Part shown: positions 40,780-48,896 of the stretch, piece after piece | How the letters are laid out: each line of letters begins with the position of its first letter | Numbering within the stretch: the first letter of the stretch is position 1 | DNA from: Ectobacillus funiculus | GTDB taxonomy: Bacteria > Bacillota > Bacilli > Bacillales > Bacillaceae_G | Reading direction: 5' to 3' | Assembly (NCBI RefSeq): GCF_004138295.1 | Contig: NZ_SCFM01000027.1 | Span: forward strand, 1-64,000 | DNA: 64,000 bases | Notes under the pieces: model-generated | Told to the model about the DNA's origin: nothing | The model's input: the letters and a program-made list of their open reading frames with translations, nothing else | Database searches by the model: none | Made by a program: the position numbers and the translations under genes

Positions 40780-40929
40780 TCTATCCTCTCCCGTTTTTAA
40801 TGATGTATGTATATAAGTAACATATAATATTCTCTTGTACATGTCATTTCTTTTTGTTACAGATAGTATCAGTTCATGTAAACTTGGCAATACATGATAA
40901 CAGTTGCTTTCATTACAAGCTTTACCTTT

Positions 40930-40960
40930 GAAGGGCAGAAGTACCATGCCCTTCTTTTTT
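40930..40960 (+). terminator. Plus-strand terminator with no gene upstream
   Basis: GAAGGGC-N11-GCCCTTC followed by T6 on the plus strand. No rightward gene precedes it; the nearest gene, MarR, is leftward. It may end a small RNA or an antisense transcript over the MarR leader. Confidence 0.6.
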
Positions 40961-40972
40961 ATGTTTTAAGAA

Positions 40973-41110
40973 TAAAGAAAACTCGTCGATTGACGAGCTG
41001 TGCTCTTCGGCGAAGACAGAGACGTAGTTGCACTTATACTGTATTCCTAAAATTTCTCGCTACGTCGAATTGGCTTCCAGCTAGGAATGTATACTTTCTT
41101 ACAGTGCAAG
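40973..41110 (-). repeat. Dispersed structured repeat, copy G (long form)
   Basis: Long-form copy between MarR and the L,D-transpeptidase gene. The terminal hairpin is CTCGTC-AATC-GACGAG, a perfect six-base stem, and GACGTAG/CTACGTC pairs perfectly over 7 bases. It is the best-paired copy and may be the main terminator for the L,D-transpeptidase gene, which lacks another. Confidence 0.88.
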
Positions 41111-41139
41111 TGTAACTGCAATTACATCTCTATCCTCGC

Positions 41140-41793
41140 CTAACTGTACAGCTTATAGCCGTGCTCCATAGCAACAGCATCCCAAGGGCCCGTAAAATCT
41201 TGAATAATAACCATTGTTCCAATATGTACTCGTTCAAATAACTCCTGCACATCACTGTTGTACATCCTAATGCATCCGTTTGATACATAACGTCCGATTG
41301 TAGATGCATTACTATTTCCATGAATAGCATACGTTGTACCGTTCGTACCGTCTATATCCAGACCAATCCATCGATCACCAAGCGGGTTACGAGGATCACC
41401 GCCTGGAATGTTTAATTTGTAAAATGGCCGATTTTTAATTTTATTTACAATCGGAAACTTTCCTGTCGGTGTTGGTGTTGAGCTTTTACCTGTGGCAACT
41501 ATAAACTTCTTTACAAGATGTCCGTTCTCAAATAGTGCCAGCTCATTGGTCGCACGATTGATAATAATTAACTGCTCCGGAACAGGTGTCATATACCGCC
41601 TCAGCACCTCTTCATCAGATGGCAGAGAATACGTACGAGATGGCAGCTCTACAGCAGTTTGATACAAAGATACGGCTTGCGGCTTGATTACCCCGCTATA
41701 AGCCATAACACCCGCAAACAAAACGAGACACATCATCCAATAAAACAGCCAAGGACACTGTTGTATTTTATTAGAAAGCCATTCCACCTTCAC
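41140..41793 (-). CDS. Membrane-anchored L,D-transpeptidase (YkuD family)
   Basis: Protein of 217 residues. An N-terminal membrane helix (about residues 14-34) anchors an extracellular YkuD domain (about 75-200). The catalytic motif is intact: AIHGNSNASTIGRYVSNGCIRM in two parts, with His of IHGN and Cys of NGCIRM. It would form or edit peptidoglycan cross-links. The first GTG is only two bases from the GGGGG ribosome site; a GTG two codons later is better spaced, so the N-terminus may be slightly shorter. Confidence 0.9.
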   Translation of the reverse strand: MKVEWLSNKIQQCPWLFYWMMCLVLFAGVMAYSGVIKPQAVSLYQTAVELPSRTYSLPSDEEVLRRYMTPVPEQLIIINRATNELALFENGHLVKKFIVATGKSSTPTPTGKFPIVNKIKNRPFYKLNIPGGDPRNPLGDRWIGLDIDGTNGTTYAIHGNSNASTIGRYVSNGCIRMYNSDVQELFERVHIGTMVIIQDFTGPWDAVAMEHGYKLYS

Positions 41794-42105
41794 ATCCCCC
41801 TTTGAAACGAGATACTTTTATTCTATATCCCTGCATTCTAAAGGAGTGATGGGAATGTACCAAAAATTCTCCTGTTTTTCTTGATCATCCTTTGTTTTTT
41901 TACATTTTTTAACATACTTATATACAACGACCTGTTGTTACTGTAGCAGCTTATAGTATACAAATCTCCAGCAGCTACGCTCCTTAAGAAAGCCTCTCTG
42001 TTTGAACGACATCAAAACATAAAAGGGAAATTCCCTATTTTGTAAAATGGGATTGGAGTACGTATTACTCCTGATGCAGAATATAATGGTTCTACTATGT
42101 TTTTT

Positions 42106-42121
42106 ATTCTGACATCAGAAT
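42106..42121. promoter_or_regulatory. Palindromic operator over the MATE gene promoter
   Basis: ATTCTGA-CA-TCAGAAT is a perfect seven-base inverted repeat. It overlaps the -35 hexamer, so a dimeric repressor bound here would block RNA polymerase. A partial copy (CTGATGCAGAAT) lies about 30 bases upstream. The remaining gap back to the L,D-transpeptidase gene holds nothing else I can assign. Confidence 0.6.
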
Positions 42122-42137
42122 GAGGATATGCTATAAT
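42109..42137 (+). promoter_or_regulatory. Promoter of the MATE transporter gene
   Basis: CTGACA, a 17-base spacer and TATAAT, about 30 bases before the start codon. The -10 is consensus and the -35 lies inside the palindrome. Confidence 0.75.
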
Positions 42138-42167
42138 GATCTGTATTTTGCACAAGGAAGGACAGTT

Positions 42168-43529
42168 ATGGAACATACAACAACGATTCGACAAAAGCTC
42201 AAACAGTTTCTTATGCTATTTCTGCCCGTATTTGTTACACAACTCTCATTGTTTATGATGAGCTTTTTTGACACAACGATGTCGGGGCATGCCAGCTCCT
42301 CAGATTTAGCAGGCGTCGCCATTGGTACAAGCATTTGGATTCCCGTCAGTACCGGTATCGGCGGCATTTTATTATCAGTTACACCAATTGTCGCGCAGCT
42401 AACAGGCGCCAAAAAGAAGGAAGAAGTCGCACCGCTTGTCATACAAGCAATTTACCTCGCTATCGCCGCAAGCGTTATAATCATTATTGTCGGTTTTTTC
42501 ACCGTCCCGCTTGTTTTACAAGAGATGAAACTCGAACCGGAAGTGCGCCGCATTGCTAAAGGATTTTTAACGATGCTTGCATTCGGTATCCCCTCGATGC
42601 TCGTCTATAACGTGCTTCGTTCCTTTATAGATGCGCTCGGCCAAACACGTGTATCAATGCTGATTACATTATTATCACTTCCTATTAACATAGCGCTGAA
42701 CTATGTATTTATATTCGGAACATTTGGTGCGCCGCGATTGGGCGGTGTTGGAGCCGGCATTGCATCAACTGTAACATATTGGTGCATTCTCGCCATCGCT
42801 ATTTTCATCATCCATACAAAGAGATCTTTTTCTACGTATGAGATTTTTAAAAAATTGTATCGCATCTCGTTAGCAACGTGGAAAGAATTGCTCAAGCTCG
42901 GTGTGCCAATTGGGTTTGCAATTTTCTTTGAAACGAGCATTTTCGCCGCCGTTACACTGCTAATGAGTACCTTTGATACCGCAACGATTGCAGCGCATCA
43001 GGCAGCCATTAATTTTGCCTCTATGCTCTATATGACGCCGCTTAGCCTCTCTATGACAATTACAATCGCGGTCGGCTTCGAGGTCGGCGCAACAAGATAT
43101 CGAGACGCACGGCAGTATAGCATTATCGGCATTGGTCTCGCTCTCTGCTTCGCTGCTGTCTACTCAATCATTATCTTCTTATTCAGCGAACAAGTGGCGT
43201 CACTGTATACAAAGGATGCACATGTCTTACAATTGGCACAGCACTTCCTATTTTTCGCTATTCTGTTCCAAGTATCGGATGCCATTGCTACCCCTGTGCA
43301 AGGCGCACTACGCGGATATAAGGACGTAAATACCGCTCTTATTATGACACTCGTGGCCTACTGGGTTATCGGCTTACCGTCCGGGTATATCCTTGCGACC
43401 TATACCTCTCTTGGCGCGACAGGTTATTGGATCGGTTTAATTTCCGGGCTTGCGTGCGGGGCAGTATTTTTATCGGTACGACTTGTACATGTACAACGGA
43501 TAAAACAAAAGGAAAAGAAAGCTGCATGA
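42168..43529 (+). CDS. MATE family efflux transporter
   Basis: Integral membrane protein of 453 residues with about 12 helices in two similar halves. [23 protein letters not shown] near the N-terminus and [24 protein letters not shown] in the second half are MATE signatures. MATE proteins export cationic drugs or metabolites in exchange for sodium or protons. I start at [10 protein letters not shown] after AAGGAAGG; an upstream ATG lies in the promoter. Confidence 0.92.
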   Translation: MEHTTTIRQKLKQFLMLFLPVFVTQLSLFMMSFFDTTMSGHASSSDLAGVAIGTSIWIPVSTGIGGILLSVTPIVAQLTGAKKKEEVAPLVIQAIYLAIAASVIIIIVGFFTVPLVLQEMKLEPEVRRIAKGFLTMLAFGIPSMLVYNVLRSFIDALGQTRVSMLITLLSLPINIALNYVFIFGTFGAPRLGGVGAGIASTVTYWCILAIAIFIIHTKRSFSTYEIFKKLYRISLATWKELLKLGVPIGFAIFFETSIFAAVTLLMSTFDTATIAAHQAAINFASMLYMTPLSLSMTITIAVGFEVGATRYRDARQYSIIGIGLALCFAAVYSIIIFLFSEQVASLYTKDAHVLQLAQHFLFFAILFQVSDAIATPVQGALRGYKDVNTALIMTLVAYWVIGLPSGYILATYTSLGATGYWIGLISGLACGAVFLSVRLVHVQRIKQKEKKAA

Positions 43530-43533
43530 AGAA

Positions 43534-43560
43534 AGCTCGCTGCCTTGGCGAGCTATTTTC
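43534..43560 (+). terminator. Probable terminator after the MATE gene
   Basis: AGCTCGC-TGCCTTG-GCGAGCT followed by ATTTTC. The T tract is short. Confidence 0.6.
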
Positions 43561-43611
43561 ATGAATTCTTCCTTCTTGGAACAAACTAAGACAAAAAGTG
43601 AAGGTGATATG

Positions 43612-44445
43612 ATGCATACGGTATGGAAAGGGAACCTCTCATTTGGTCTTGTCAATATCGGTGTAAAGTTGCACAGCGCCATCGAAGAAAAAGACGTGAA
43701 ATTGATTAGTCTCCACAAAGATTGTCTCGTCCCGATTCAACATGAAAAAATCGCTCCAGGCTGTGATGATGACCGTATTGAGGCAAATGATATTATTAAA
43801 GCGTACGAATACCGTCCCAATGAATATGTACTCATTAGCAATGAGGAGCTAGAAGCCCTGAAGAAGGCTTACGAGGTCAAGTCTGTTACGATTATTTCCT
43901 TTGTTCAATTAGAAGAAATTGATCCTGTCTATTTCGACCGTTCTTATTTCCTTTCGCCTACCGGCGGCTCAGAAAAGGCGTACGTCTTACTCAGACAAGC
44001 ACTTGAGCGAACCGGAAAAATAGGCATTGTCAGCATCTCACTCCGCAGCCGCCAGCATCTCGCTGTCATTCGTGCTCATGAGCGCTGCCTCATCCTAGAA
44101 ACCATTCACTATCCGGATGAAGTGCGTACTGTCGATATGGTGCCAAACATCCCAGCGGACGACCAAATTACCATCCAAACGAAGGAGCTTATTGCCGCAA
44201 CTACACTTATCAACCAATTAACCGTTCCATTTGTACCAGCAGATTACACAGATCAATATCGCACCGCTCTTTTAGACCTTATTGAATCCAAAATTGAACA
44301 GCACGACGTCCAAAGTAAACCGATTTTAAGTCCCACAAGTGAACGCATCGCAACCATTATTGAAGCGCTCAATGCAAGTATCGAGCAAACAAAATCGACC
44401 GCCAAACCTAAACCCGTTCACAAACCAACACAAGTCACCAGTTAA
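43612..44445 (+). CDS. ku: Ku, non-homologous end-joining DNA-binding protein
   Basis: Bacterial Ku of 277 residues. MHTVWKGNLSFGLVNIGVKL at the N-terminus and the central GKIGIVSISLRSRQHLAVIRA are diagnostic. The core is followed by a Lys/Pro-rich tail (about 262-277). Ku binds broken DNA ends and recruits the ligase LigD, important in spores. No ligD gene is visible here. I start at the second of two adjacent ATG codons after GAAGGTG. Confidence 0.94.
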   Translation: MHTVWKGNLSFGLVNIGVKLHSAIEEKDVKLISLHKDCLVPIQHEKIAPGCDDDRIEANDIIKAYEYRPNEYVLISNEELEALKKAYEVKSVTIISFVQLEEIDPVYFDRSYFLSPTGGSEKAYVLLRQALERTGKIGIVSISLRSRQHLAVIRAHERCLILETIHYPDEVRTVDMVPNIPADDQITIQTKELIAATTLINQLTVPFVPADYTDQYRTALLDLIESKIEQHDVQSKPILSPTSERIATIIEALNASIEQTKSTAKPKPVHKPTQVTS

Positions 44446-44475
44446 AAGCGACTCTACAATAGAGCCGCTTTTTTC
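44445..44475 (+). terminator. Intrinsic terminator after ku
   Basis: AAAGCGACTCT-ACAAT-AGAGCCGCTTT followed by T3, with one mismatch. It begins at the ku stop codon. Confidence 0.85.
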
Positions 44476-44482
44476 GTAAACA

Positions 44483-44536
44483 TAAAGAAAACTCGCTGAT
44501 TGGTGATCCCTGCTCCTGAGTGAAGACAAAGGCGTA
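44483..44536 (-). repeat. Dispersed structured repeat, copy H (truncated)
   Basis: Only the terminator-hairpin end of the family remains (AAAGAAAACTCGCTGATTGG, then GAGTGAAGACAAAGGCGTA). The sequence leaves the family at AAAAAGAGAC. As RNA from the plus strand the inner stem pairs with G-U pairs. Confidence 0.75.
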
Positions 44537-44564
44537 AAAAGAGACTGTATATACCATACAGTCT
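44534..44564 (-). terminator. Terminator of the small leftward gene
   Basis: AGACTGTAT and ATACAGTCT pair around a five-base loop, followed by CTTTTT on the minus strand. The T tract falls where repeat copy H is broken. Confidence 0.7.
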
Positions 44565-44784
44565 ACATCAAATCAGATGAATCATCATAATCATATCGAA
44601 AGCCATCCTTATACTTATCCATATCTAAATCGTCTGTATTCATACTGCGTTGCGAACCATTTTTCCAGCTCAGCTTGTGCAGCAAGCCTTCATACAGCGT
44701 GATTTCTTCATAATCTGTGCTGTTCAAAACTGCTACTCGTAAAGCCTGTGCAATAATTGCCTTATCGTTTTCATCGAGCACCAT
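44563..44784 (-). CDS. Small acidic protein, unrecognised
   Basis: A protein of 73 residues. The N-terminal part is helical (MVLDENDKAIIAQALRVAVL), and the C-terminal 25 residues are strongly acidic (MNTDDLDMDKYKDG and YDYDDSSDLM). No membrane helix. I chose the ATG eight bases after GGAGG; a longer frame adds 60 residues including a Cys-rich stretch, without a good ribosome site. Function unknown. Confidence 0.55.
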   Translation of the reverse strand: MVLDENDKAIIAQALRVAVLNSTDYEEITLYEGLLHKLSWKNGSQRSMNTDDLDMDKYKDGFRYDYDDSSDLM

Positions 44785-45016
44785 CGGCATAACCTCCAGC
44801 CCTATACTTTTTACCCTTTTACCTTTTGTAAATTTCTTCATTTTTATGCAGCATTCAGAACGGCACAATTGTCCTGCTTTGCTCGGGAAGGGAAAACAAT
44901 TTTCCAGACAATGCAGCGCTTTTTCCTCATTGATCCGAGGGTTCTCCCGCAACGAGCAGGCCACTGAAGCTAGACACTGCTCCCAAAATGTATGCGTTCT
45001 CAGTTCTTACTCCTGG

Positions 45017-45052
45017 AAAAAGAGCTGCCCAAATACAAATAGCCAGCTCCTC
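45017..45052 (-). terminator. Orphan minus-strand terminator
   Basis: GAGCTG and CAGCTC enclose a long loop and are followed by T5 on the minus strand. No leftward gene precedes it closely. The rest of the gap up to the tRNA promoter shows no gene I can support. Confidence 0.45.
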
Positions 45053-45180
45053 TTATCGTTTGACTGGACTGGAATAGAGATACTCACTAAACAAACTCAT
45101 TTTTTCAGTACACTCAGGATGTGTGAAGGATGCTTTTGTCCCTTTTTTCTTTTTGATGTTGGAAATATTTGAAGTTTATC

Positions 45181-45209
45181 TTGACGCCTAGTAGGATGAT
45201 GAGTAGAAT
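45181..45209 (+). promoter_or_regulatory. Promoter of the tRNA gene
   Basis: TTGACG, a 17-base spacer and TAGAAT, ending about 63 bases before the tRNA. Confidence 0.6.
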
Positions 45210-45272
45210 ATAAAACAAATAGTGATTATGAAAACCGTTACATAGTATAACTGGTCTTGATCACAAATTTAT

Positions 45273-45343
45273 GGGGCTGTAGTTTAATGGGAGAATAGCG
45301 CAATGGCATTGCGTTGGTGAGGGTTCGATTCCCTTCGGCTCCA
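45273..45343 (+). tRNA. tRNA-Ala (anticodon GGC), unusual D arm
   Basis: A 71-base sequence folds into a cloverleaf. The acceptor GGGGCTG/CGGCTCC includes a G3-U70 pair, the alanine identity element. The anticodon stem GCGCA/TGCGT holds loop ATGGCAT, giving anticodon GGC. The T arm GAGGG-TTCGATT-CCCTT is normal. The D stem is weak (GTTT with GAAT), and the variable loop has four bases. CCA is not encoded. The D arm and short variable loop look glycine-like. It could also be a tRNA-like small RNA rather than a working tRNA. Confidence 0.75.
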
Positions 45344-45388
45344 TCCCTTATATCTGACAAAAATCTACGTTGTATAACGTTCATATTT

Positions 45389-45444
45389 TAACTACGGCAC
45401 CCCCGTTTATTCTGTAAGCCAGATCAACGGGGGTGCCGTAGTTA
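45389..45444. repeat. Perfect 19-bp inverted repeat after the tRNA gene
   Basis: TAACTACGGCACCCCCGTT and its exact complement flank an 18-base loop. No T tract follows on either strand, so it is not a standard terminator. It may still end the tRNA transcript or be a remnant of a palindromic element. Confidence 0.8.
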
Positions 45445-45624
45445 TATTCTTCAAGTTTTTGGAAGTAACTAGAAGAATGGAAAACGTAAACGGAAATAGC
45501 GTTCATCGTAGGTTCTTTATACTTAATATATGGAACCTGTTTTTTCCAATGCCTATTAACAAGTTTGTTTTTCAGAAATCAGAAGGCTCCTTCTACCAAA
45601 GTACACCCAGGAGGGACAATATAA

Positions 45625-45665
45625 GGCGCAAAGGATCTTTCACTCCCTCAAACATCCTTTGCACC
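45625..45665 (-). terminator. Probable terminator of the sugar operon
   Basis: GGTGCAAAGGAT and ATCCTTTGCGCC pair with one mismatch. On the minus strand TTATATT follows, a weak tail. Confidence 0.55.
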
Positions 45666-45679
45666 ATTCTTTTCACACC

Positions 45680-46648
45680 TCACGCCCACCACATATCACC
45701 TGCAGACTCACGAATCAAAACAGCATTTAAGTTTTTGACAGCGCGCGCAAAGCCTTCGTCGATTGACATGATTGCATCCTCATGCTCAATGCTTACAACG
45801 TGGTCATAGTTGTACATACGAAGCGCGCTCATCATATCTGACCATTCCTGCATACTGTGTCCACAGCCGACACTTCGGAACGTCCATGCGCGTGATTGCA
45901 CATTTCCGTATGGCTGCATGTCCGTCAATCCGTACATATTCACATTATCCTGATCAATATACGTATCTTTTGCATGGAAGTGATGAATGGCTCCGGCTTT
46001 ACCGAGAATTTTAATTGCTGCAACCGGATCAATTCCTTGCCACCACATATGGCTTGGGTCAAGATTTGCACCAATCGCATCACATGTCGCCTCACGCAGC
46101 TTCAGCAATGTATATGGCGTATGAACAAGGAATCCGCCATGCAGCTCAAGACCGATTTTGACATTATGCTGCTCAGCAAGTTCCCCGATTTCTTTCCAGT
46201 AGGGGATTAATTTATTTTCCCATTGCCATGTTAATATATCACCGTATTCCAGCGGCCATGGCACAACCGGCCAGTTCGGCTGCTTCGCTTCCTCACCGTC
46301 TCCTGCAGTACCTGAAAAAGCGTTAACAACCGGCACACCAAGAAGGGATGCCAATCTAATCGTTTTGCGCAACACGGAATCCGATTCTTCTGCAAAGGAT
46401 TTGTCTGGTGTAAGCGGATTACCGTGGCAGCTAAAAGCGCTAATCGTCAAACCACGTGAAGTAACAGCTTCTAAGTAAGCATTTCGTTTTTGTTCGTCTT
46501 CTAAAAGTTCATCAAGAGGACAATGCGCGTTCCCCGGATAGCATCCTGTACCAATTTCAACCGCATCAAGTCCGGCAGCCTTTACATGATCGAGCATCTC
46601 TTCAAAAGATTTATTGGCAAATAAAACAGTAAAGACACCTAACTTCAT
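45680..46648 (-). CDS. Sugar phosphate isomerase/epimerase family protein
   Basis: Xylose-isomerase-like TIM barrel of 322 residues. The N-terminal KLGVFTVLFANKSFEEMLDH and metal-site segments GLELHGG, NLDPSHMWWQGID and HHFHAKD are typical of the IolE/hydroxypyruvate-isomerase superfamily. Such proteins isomerise or epimerise oxidised sugars or inositols. The substrate is not evident. It overlaps the dehydrogenase gene by four bases and is the third gene of the operon. Confidence 0.85.
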   Translation of the reverse strand: MKLGVFTVLFANKSFEEMLDHVKAAGLDAVEIGTGCYPGNAHCPLDELLEDEQKRNAYLEAVTSRGLTISAFSCHGNPLTPDKSFAEESDSVLRKTIRLASLLGVPVVNAFSGTAGDGEEAKQPNWPVVPWPLEYGDILTWQWENKLIPYWKEIGELAEQHNVKIGLELHGGFLVHTPYTLLKLREATCDAIGANLDPSHMWWQGIDPVAAIKILGKAGAIHHFHAKDTYIDQDNVNMYGLTDMQPYGNVQSRAWTFRSVGCGHSMQEWSDMMSALRMYNYDHVVSIEHEDAIMSIDEGFARAVKNLNAVLIRESAGDMWWA

Positions 46649-47691
46649 TTCACTGACACTCCTTCTTTTTGCAATGAAACGATTTGTTTCGTTTCCTGTG
46701 ATTCAAGCGCAGCCAAAATAATTTGCAATGATTTCATACCTTCCTCACCATTAATGAGCGGTTCTTTATTTTCAATAATGCTTTCAACAAAATGGTCAAT
46801 CACATGCGAGGTTGTCTGACCACCTTCCTCGTTCGTTTGGATTTTCGCAAGCTTATGGTTTACTACATTACCGTTGCGATATTCTTCAATCAATGAGTAT
46901 TCTGGATCATCTTCTAAACGAAGAACTCCATTTTCTCCATAAATAACTGTTGAGTTGTCGCCGCCAGCCACATATGCCCAGCTTGCTGTGAGTGTTCCGA
47001 TAGTACCGCTGTCTGTACGTAAAATACAAACTGCATTATCATCTACTTCTGTATTTTGCTTCGCATTCGTCTCAATGAATGCGCCGACTTCTGTAAATTC
47101 TCCGAGTAAATACCGCATGAGATCTGCCTTATGGACACCAAGATCACCCATGGCACCGATAAAAGCCTGCTCTTTATTGAAAAACCAGCTCGTTGCGCCA
47201 TCTACGCTCCACGCTTCTGGGCCTGGATGACCAAATGTTGTTTTGAAGCTATAAATTTTCCCTAGCTTACCGCTGTCAAGAATCTCTTTTGCCGCTTGAT
47301 GTGAAGAAACAAAACGCTGGTTATGTGCAATCATCAGCTTTTTACCGCTTACTTTTGCAGCTTCAATCATCGCCTCTGCCTCTTCTTTTGATGTTGCCAT
47401 CGGCTTTTCGCAAAGAACGTGTTTTCCCGCATTGAGCGCGGCAATTGATACTGGTGCATGCAAATAGTTTGGCAAGCAGACGCTGATTGCATCAATGTCA
47501 TCAAGCTCTAATACTTCCTTATAATCGGTAAACGCTTTAGCACCGTACTGTGCAGCCATGTTCTCAGCACGCTCAGTGACAATATCACAAACCGCAACGA
47601 TCTCTACTTCTTTATTTGCATAATACTCTGGTAAATGACGATATTTTGCGATACTTCCGCATCCGATAACTCCGACCTTTAATGTACTCAT
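46645..47691 (-). CDS. Gfo/Idh/MocA family oxidoreductase
   Basis: NAD(P)-dependent sugar dehydrogenase of 348 residues. The N-terminal Rossmann motif VGVIGCGSIAKYRHLPEY is followed by the family motif CEKPMATS containing the catalytic-region Lys, and by GDLGVHKADLMRYL. Members oxidise sugars or inositols. Flanked by two isomerase/epimerase genes, it probably works on the same sugar. An AraC regulator is divergently placed. Confidence 0.9.
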   Translation of the reverse strand: MSTLKVGVIGCGSIAKYRHLPEYYANKEVEIVAVCDIVTERAENMAAQYGAKAFTDYKEVLELDDIDAISVCLPNYLHAPVSIAALNAGKHVLCEKPMATSKEEAEAMIEAAKVSGKKLMIAHNQRFVSSHQAAKEILDSGKLGKIYSFKTTFGHPGPEAWSVDGATSWFFNKEQAFIGAMGDLGVHKADLMRYLLGEFTEVGAFIETNAKQNTEVDDNAVCILRTDSGTIGTLTASWAYVAGGDNSTVIYGENGVLRLEDDPEYSLIEEYRNGNVVNHKLAKIQTNEEGGQTTSHVIDHFVESIIENKEPLINGEEGMKSLQIILAALESQETKQIVSLQKEGVSVK

Positions 47692-47773
47692 TTTTGTTCC
47701 TCCTCATTTTTCTTCTTCATTGTGGGATCTATTTCTTACTCAAGCATTAAACTCCCATGCATGTCCCATTCTT

Positions 47774-48544
47774 TTATTTATTTAAAAGATGCGGCAGCTT
47801 TGTTTTCAAGTAATTGATGCTGATTTCAATGCTTTCAAACGGCGTACGGCGGCTTACGTCCTGCTCCACTACCCACCACTGAACACCGGCTTCTTCTCCT
47901 AAGTTAAGCACCGCTTCTACATCAACCCCGCCTGTTCCAAGCTCCGCAAAGAATTTCTCTTCATCTGTTGTCATATCCTTCAAATGAACGAGCGGCGTTC
48001 TATTTGTATAACGGTTAATCCACTGAACCGGCTGTTCTCCTGCCTTTGTCAACCAATATATATCGAGCTCCGTTTTCACATTTTCTGCATTCGTATCATC
48101 AAAAATAGTCTCTAATGCCGTTCTGCCATCAGACAGACGCCCCAATTCAAAATCGTGATTATGATAGCAAAGAGTAATGCCTTCACGTTGGCATCTTTCA
48201 CCTGCTTCATCTAATATTGCAATAAGTGCCTTGTAATCTTCTTCGCTCCGGCGCTCTGGCATGAGATAAGGACATACAACATACTTACTTTCTAATATTT
48301 TCTGATCTTCAATGACTTGATCCAGATTGTTTTCTAATTGTTCAAGCGGCACATGACTTGCTGCAGCTCGAAGACCTAAATCGTCCAGCAATGCTTTTAC
48401 TTCCTTCGCAGTTAATCCGCCATATCCAGCAAATTCAACACCATCAAAGCCGAGGTCGGCAACCTTCTGTAATGTACCTGCAAAATCTTGCCCGCTTTCC
48501 TCACGTAATGTAAACATTTGTACAGCTACTGGAATTCTTTTCAT
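47774..48544 (-). CDS. Sugar phosphate isomerase/epimerase family protein
   Basis: TIM-barrel protein of 256 residues of the same superfamily as the gene at the operon's end. VAVQMFTLREESGQDFAG opens it; CYHNHDFELG, ELDIYWLTKAG and PLVHLKDM mark the metal and substrate site. It is the first gene of the operon, about 80 bases before the dehydrogenase gene. A cre-like site lies upstream. Confidence 0.87.
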   Translation of the reverse strand: MKRIPVAVQMFTLREESGQDFAGTLQKVADLGFDGVEFAGYGGLTAKEVKALLDDLGLRAAASHVPLEQLENNLDQVIEDQKILESKYVVCPYLMPERRSEEDYKALIAILDEAGERCQREGITLCYHNHDFELGRLSDGRTALETIFDDTNAENVKTELDIYWLTKAGEQPVQWINRYTNRTPLVHLKDMTTDEEKFFAELGTGGVDVEAVLNLGEEAGVQWWVVEQDVSRRTPFESIEISINYLKTKLPHLLNK

Positions 48545-48662
48545 CTTACATCCCCATTTCTACTATTTAGTATGAAACACGTATAGCTATTGTTTTCTCC
48601 TATTCTTCTCTTAACAACATCCTGTACTATAGATTTTTGAAAGAAATCGCTATACCCCTATT

Positions 48663-48676
48663 AGAAAGCGTTCTCA
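48663..48676 (-). promoter_or_regulatory. Candidate CcpA cre site of the sugar operon
   Basis: TGAGAACGCTTTCT on the minus strand matches the cre consensus at 12 of 14 positions, about 120 bases before the operon start. Carbon catabolite repression of a sugar operon would be expected. The rest of the 352-base divergent gap is A/T-rich with no other clear element. Confidence 0.5.
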
Positions 48677-48896
48677 AAAAGCCGTAAAAAAAATTTAAAT
48701 GTATAATCCTTTTTATAGCGTCTTGTTTCACAAGTGTGTACAGTCATTCGTACGATTTCTCAAAAATCTCATATTTCTTGATGCAGCTAATATATTACTT
48801 ATTTGATTCCATCATACACAATGTTCCTTTAAATGAACATAAACGATATAATTAAAACATCTACTATTTTGCTATTTTATAAAAAAGGAGAAGCCT

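Noticed and set aside
40780-40947. N-terminal extension of the MarR regulator
   Set aside because: The extra residues have no family support and a GTG with GGGAGAGG gives a standard-length MarR protein.
44785-44964. Cys-rich N-terminal extension of the small acidic protein
   Set aside because: No ribosome site at its start and composition unlike the rest; the internal ATG after GGAGG is better.
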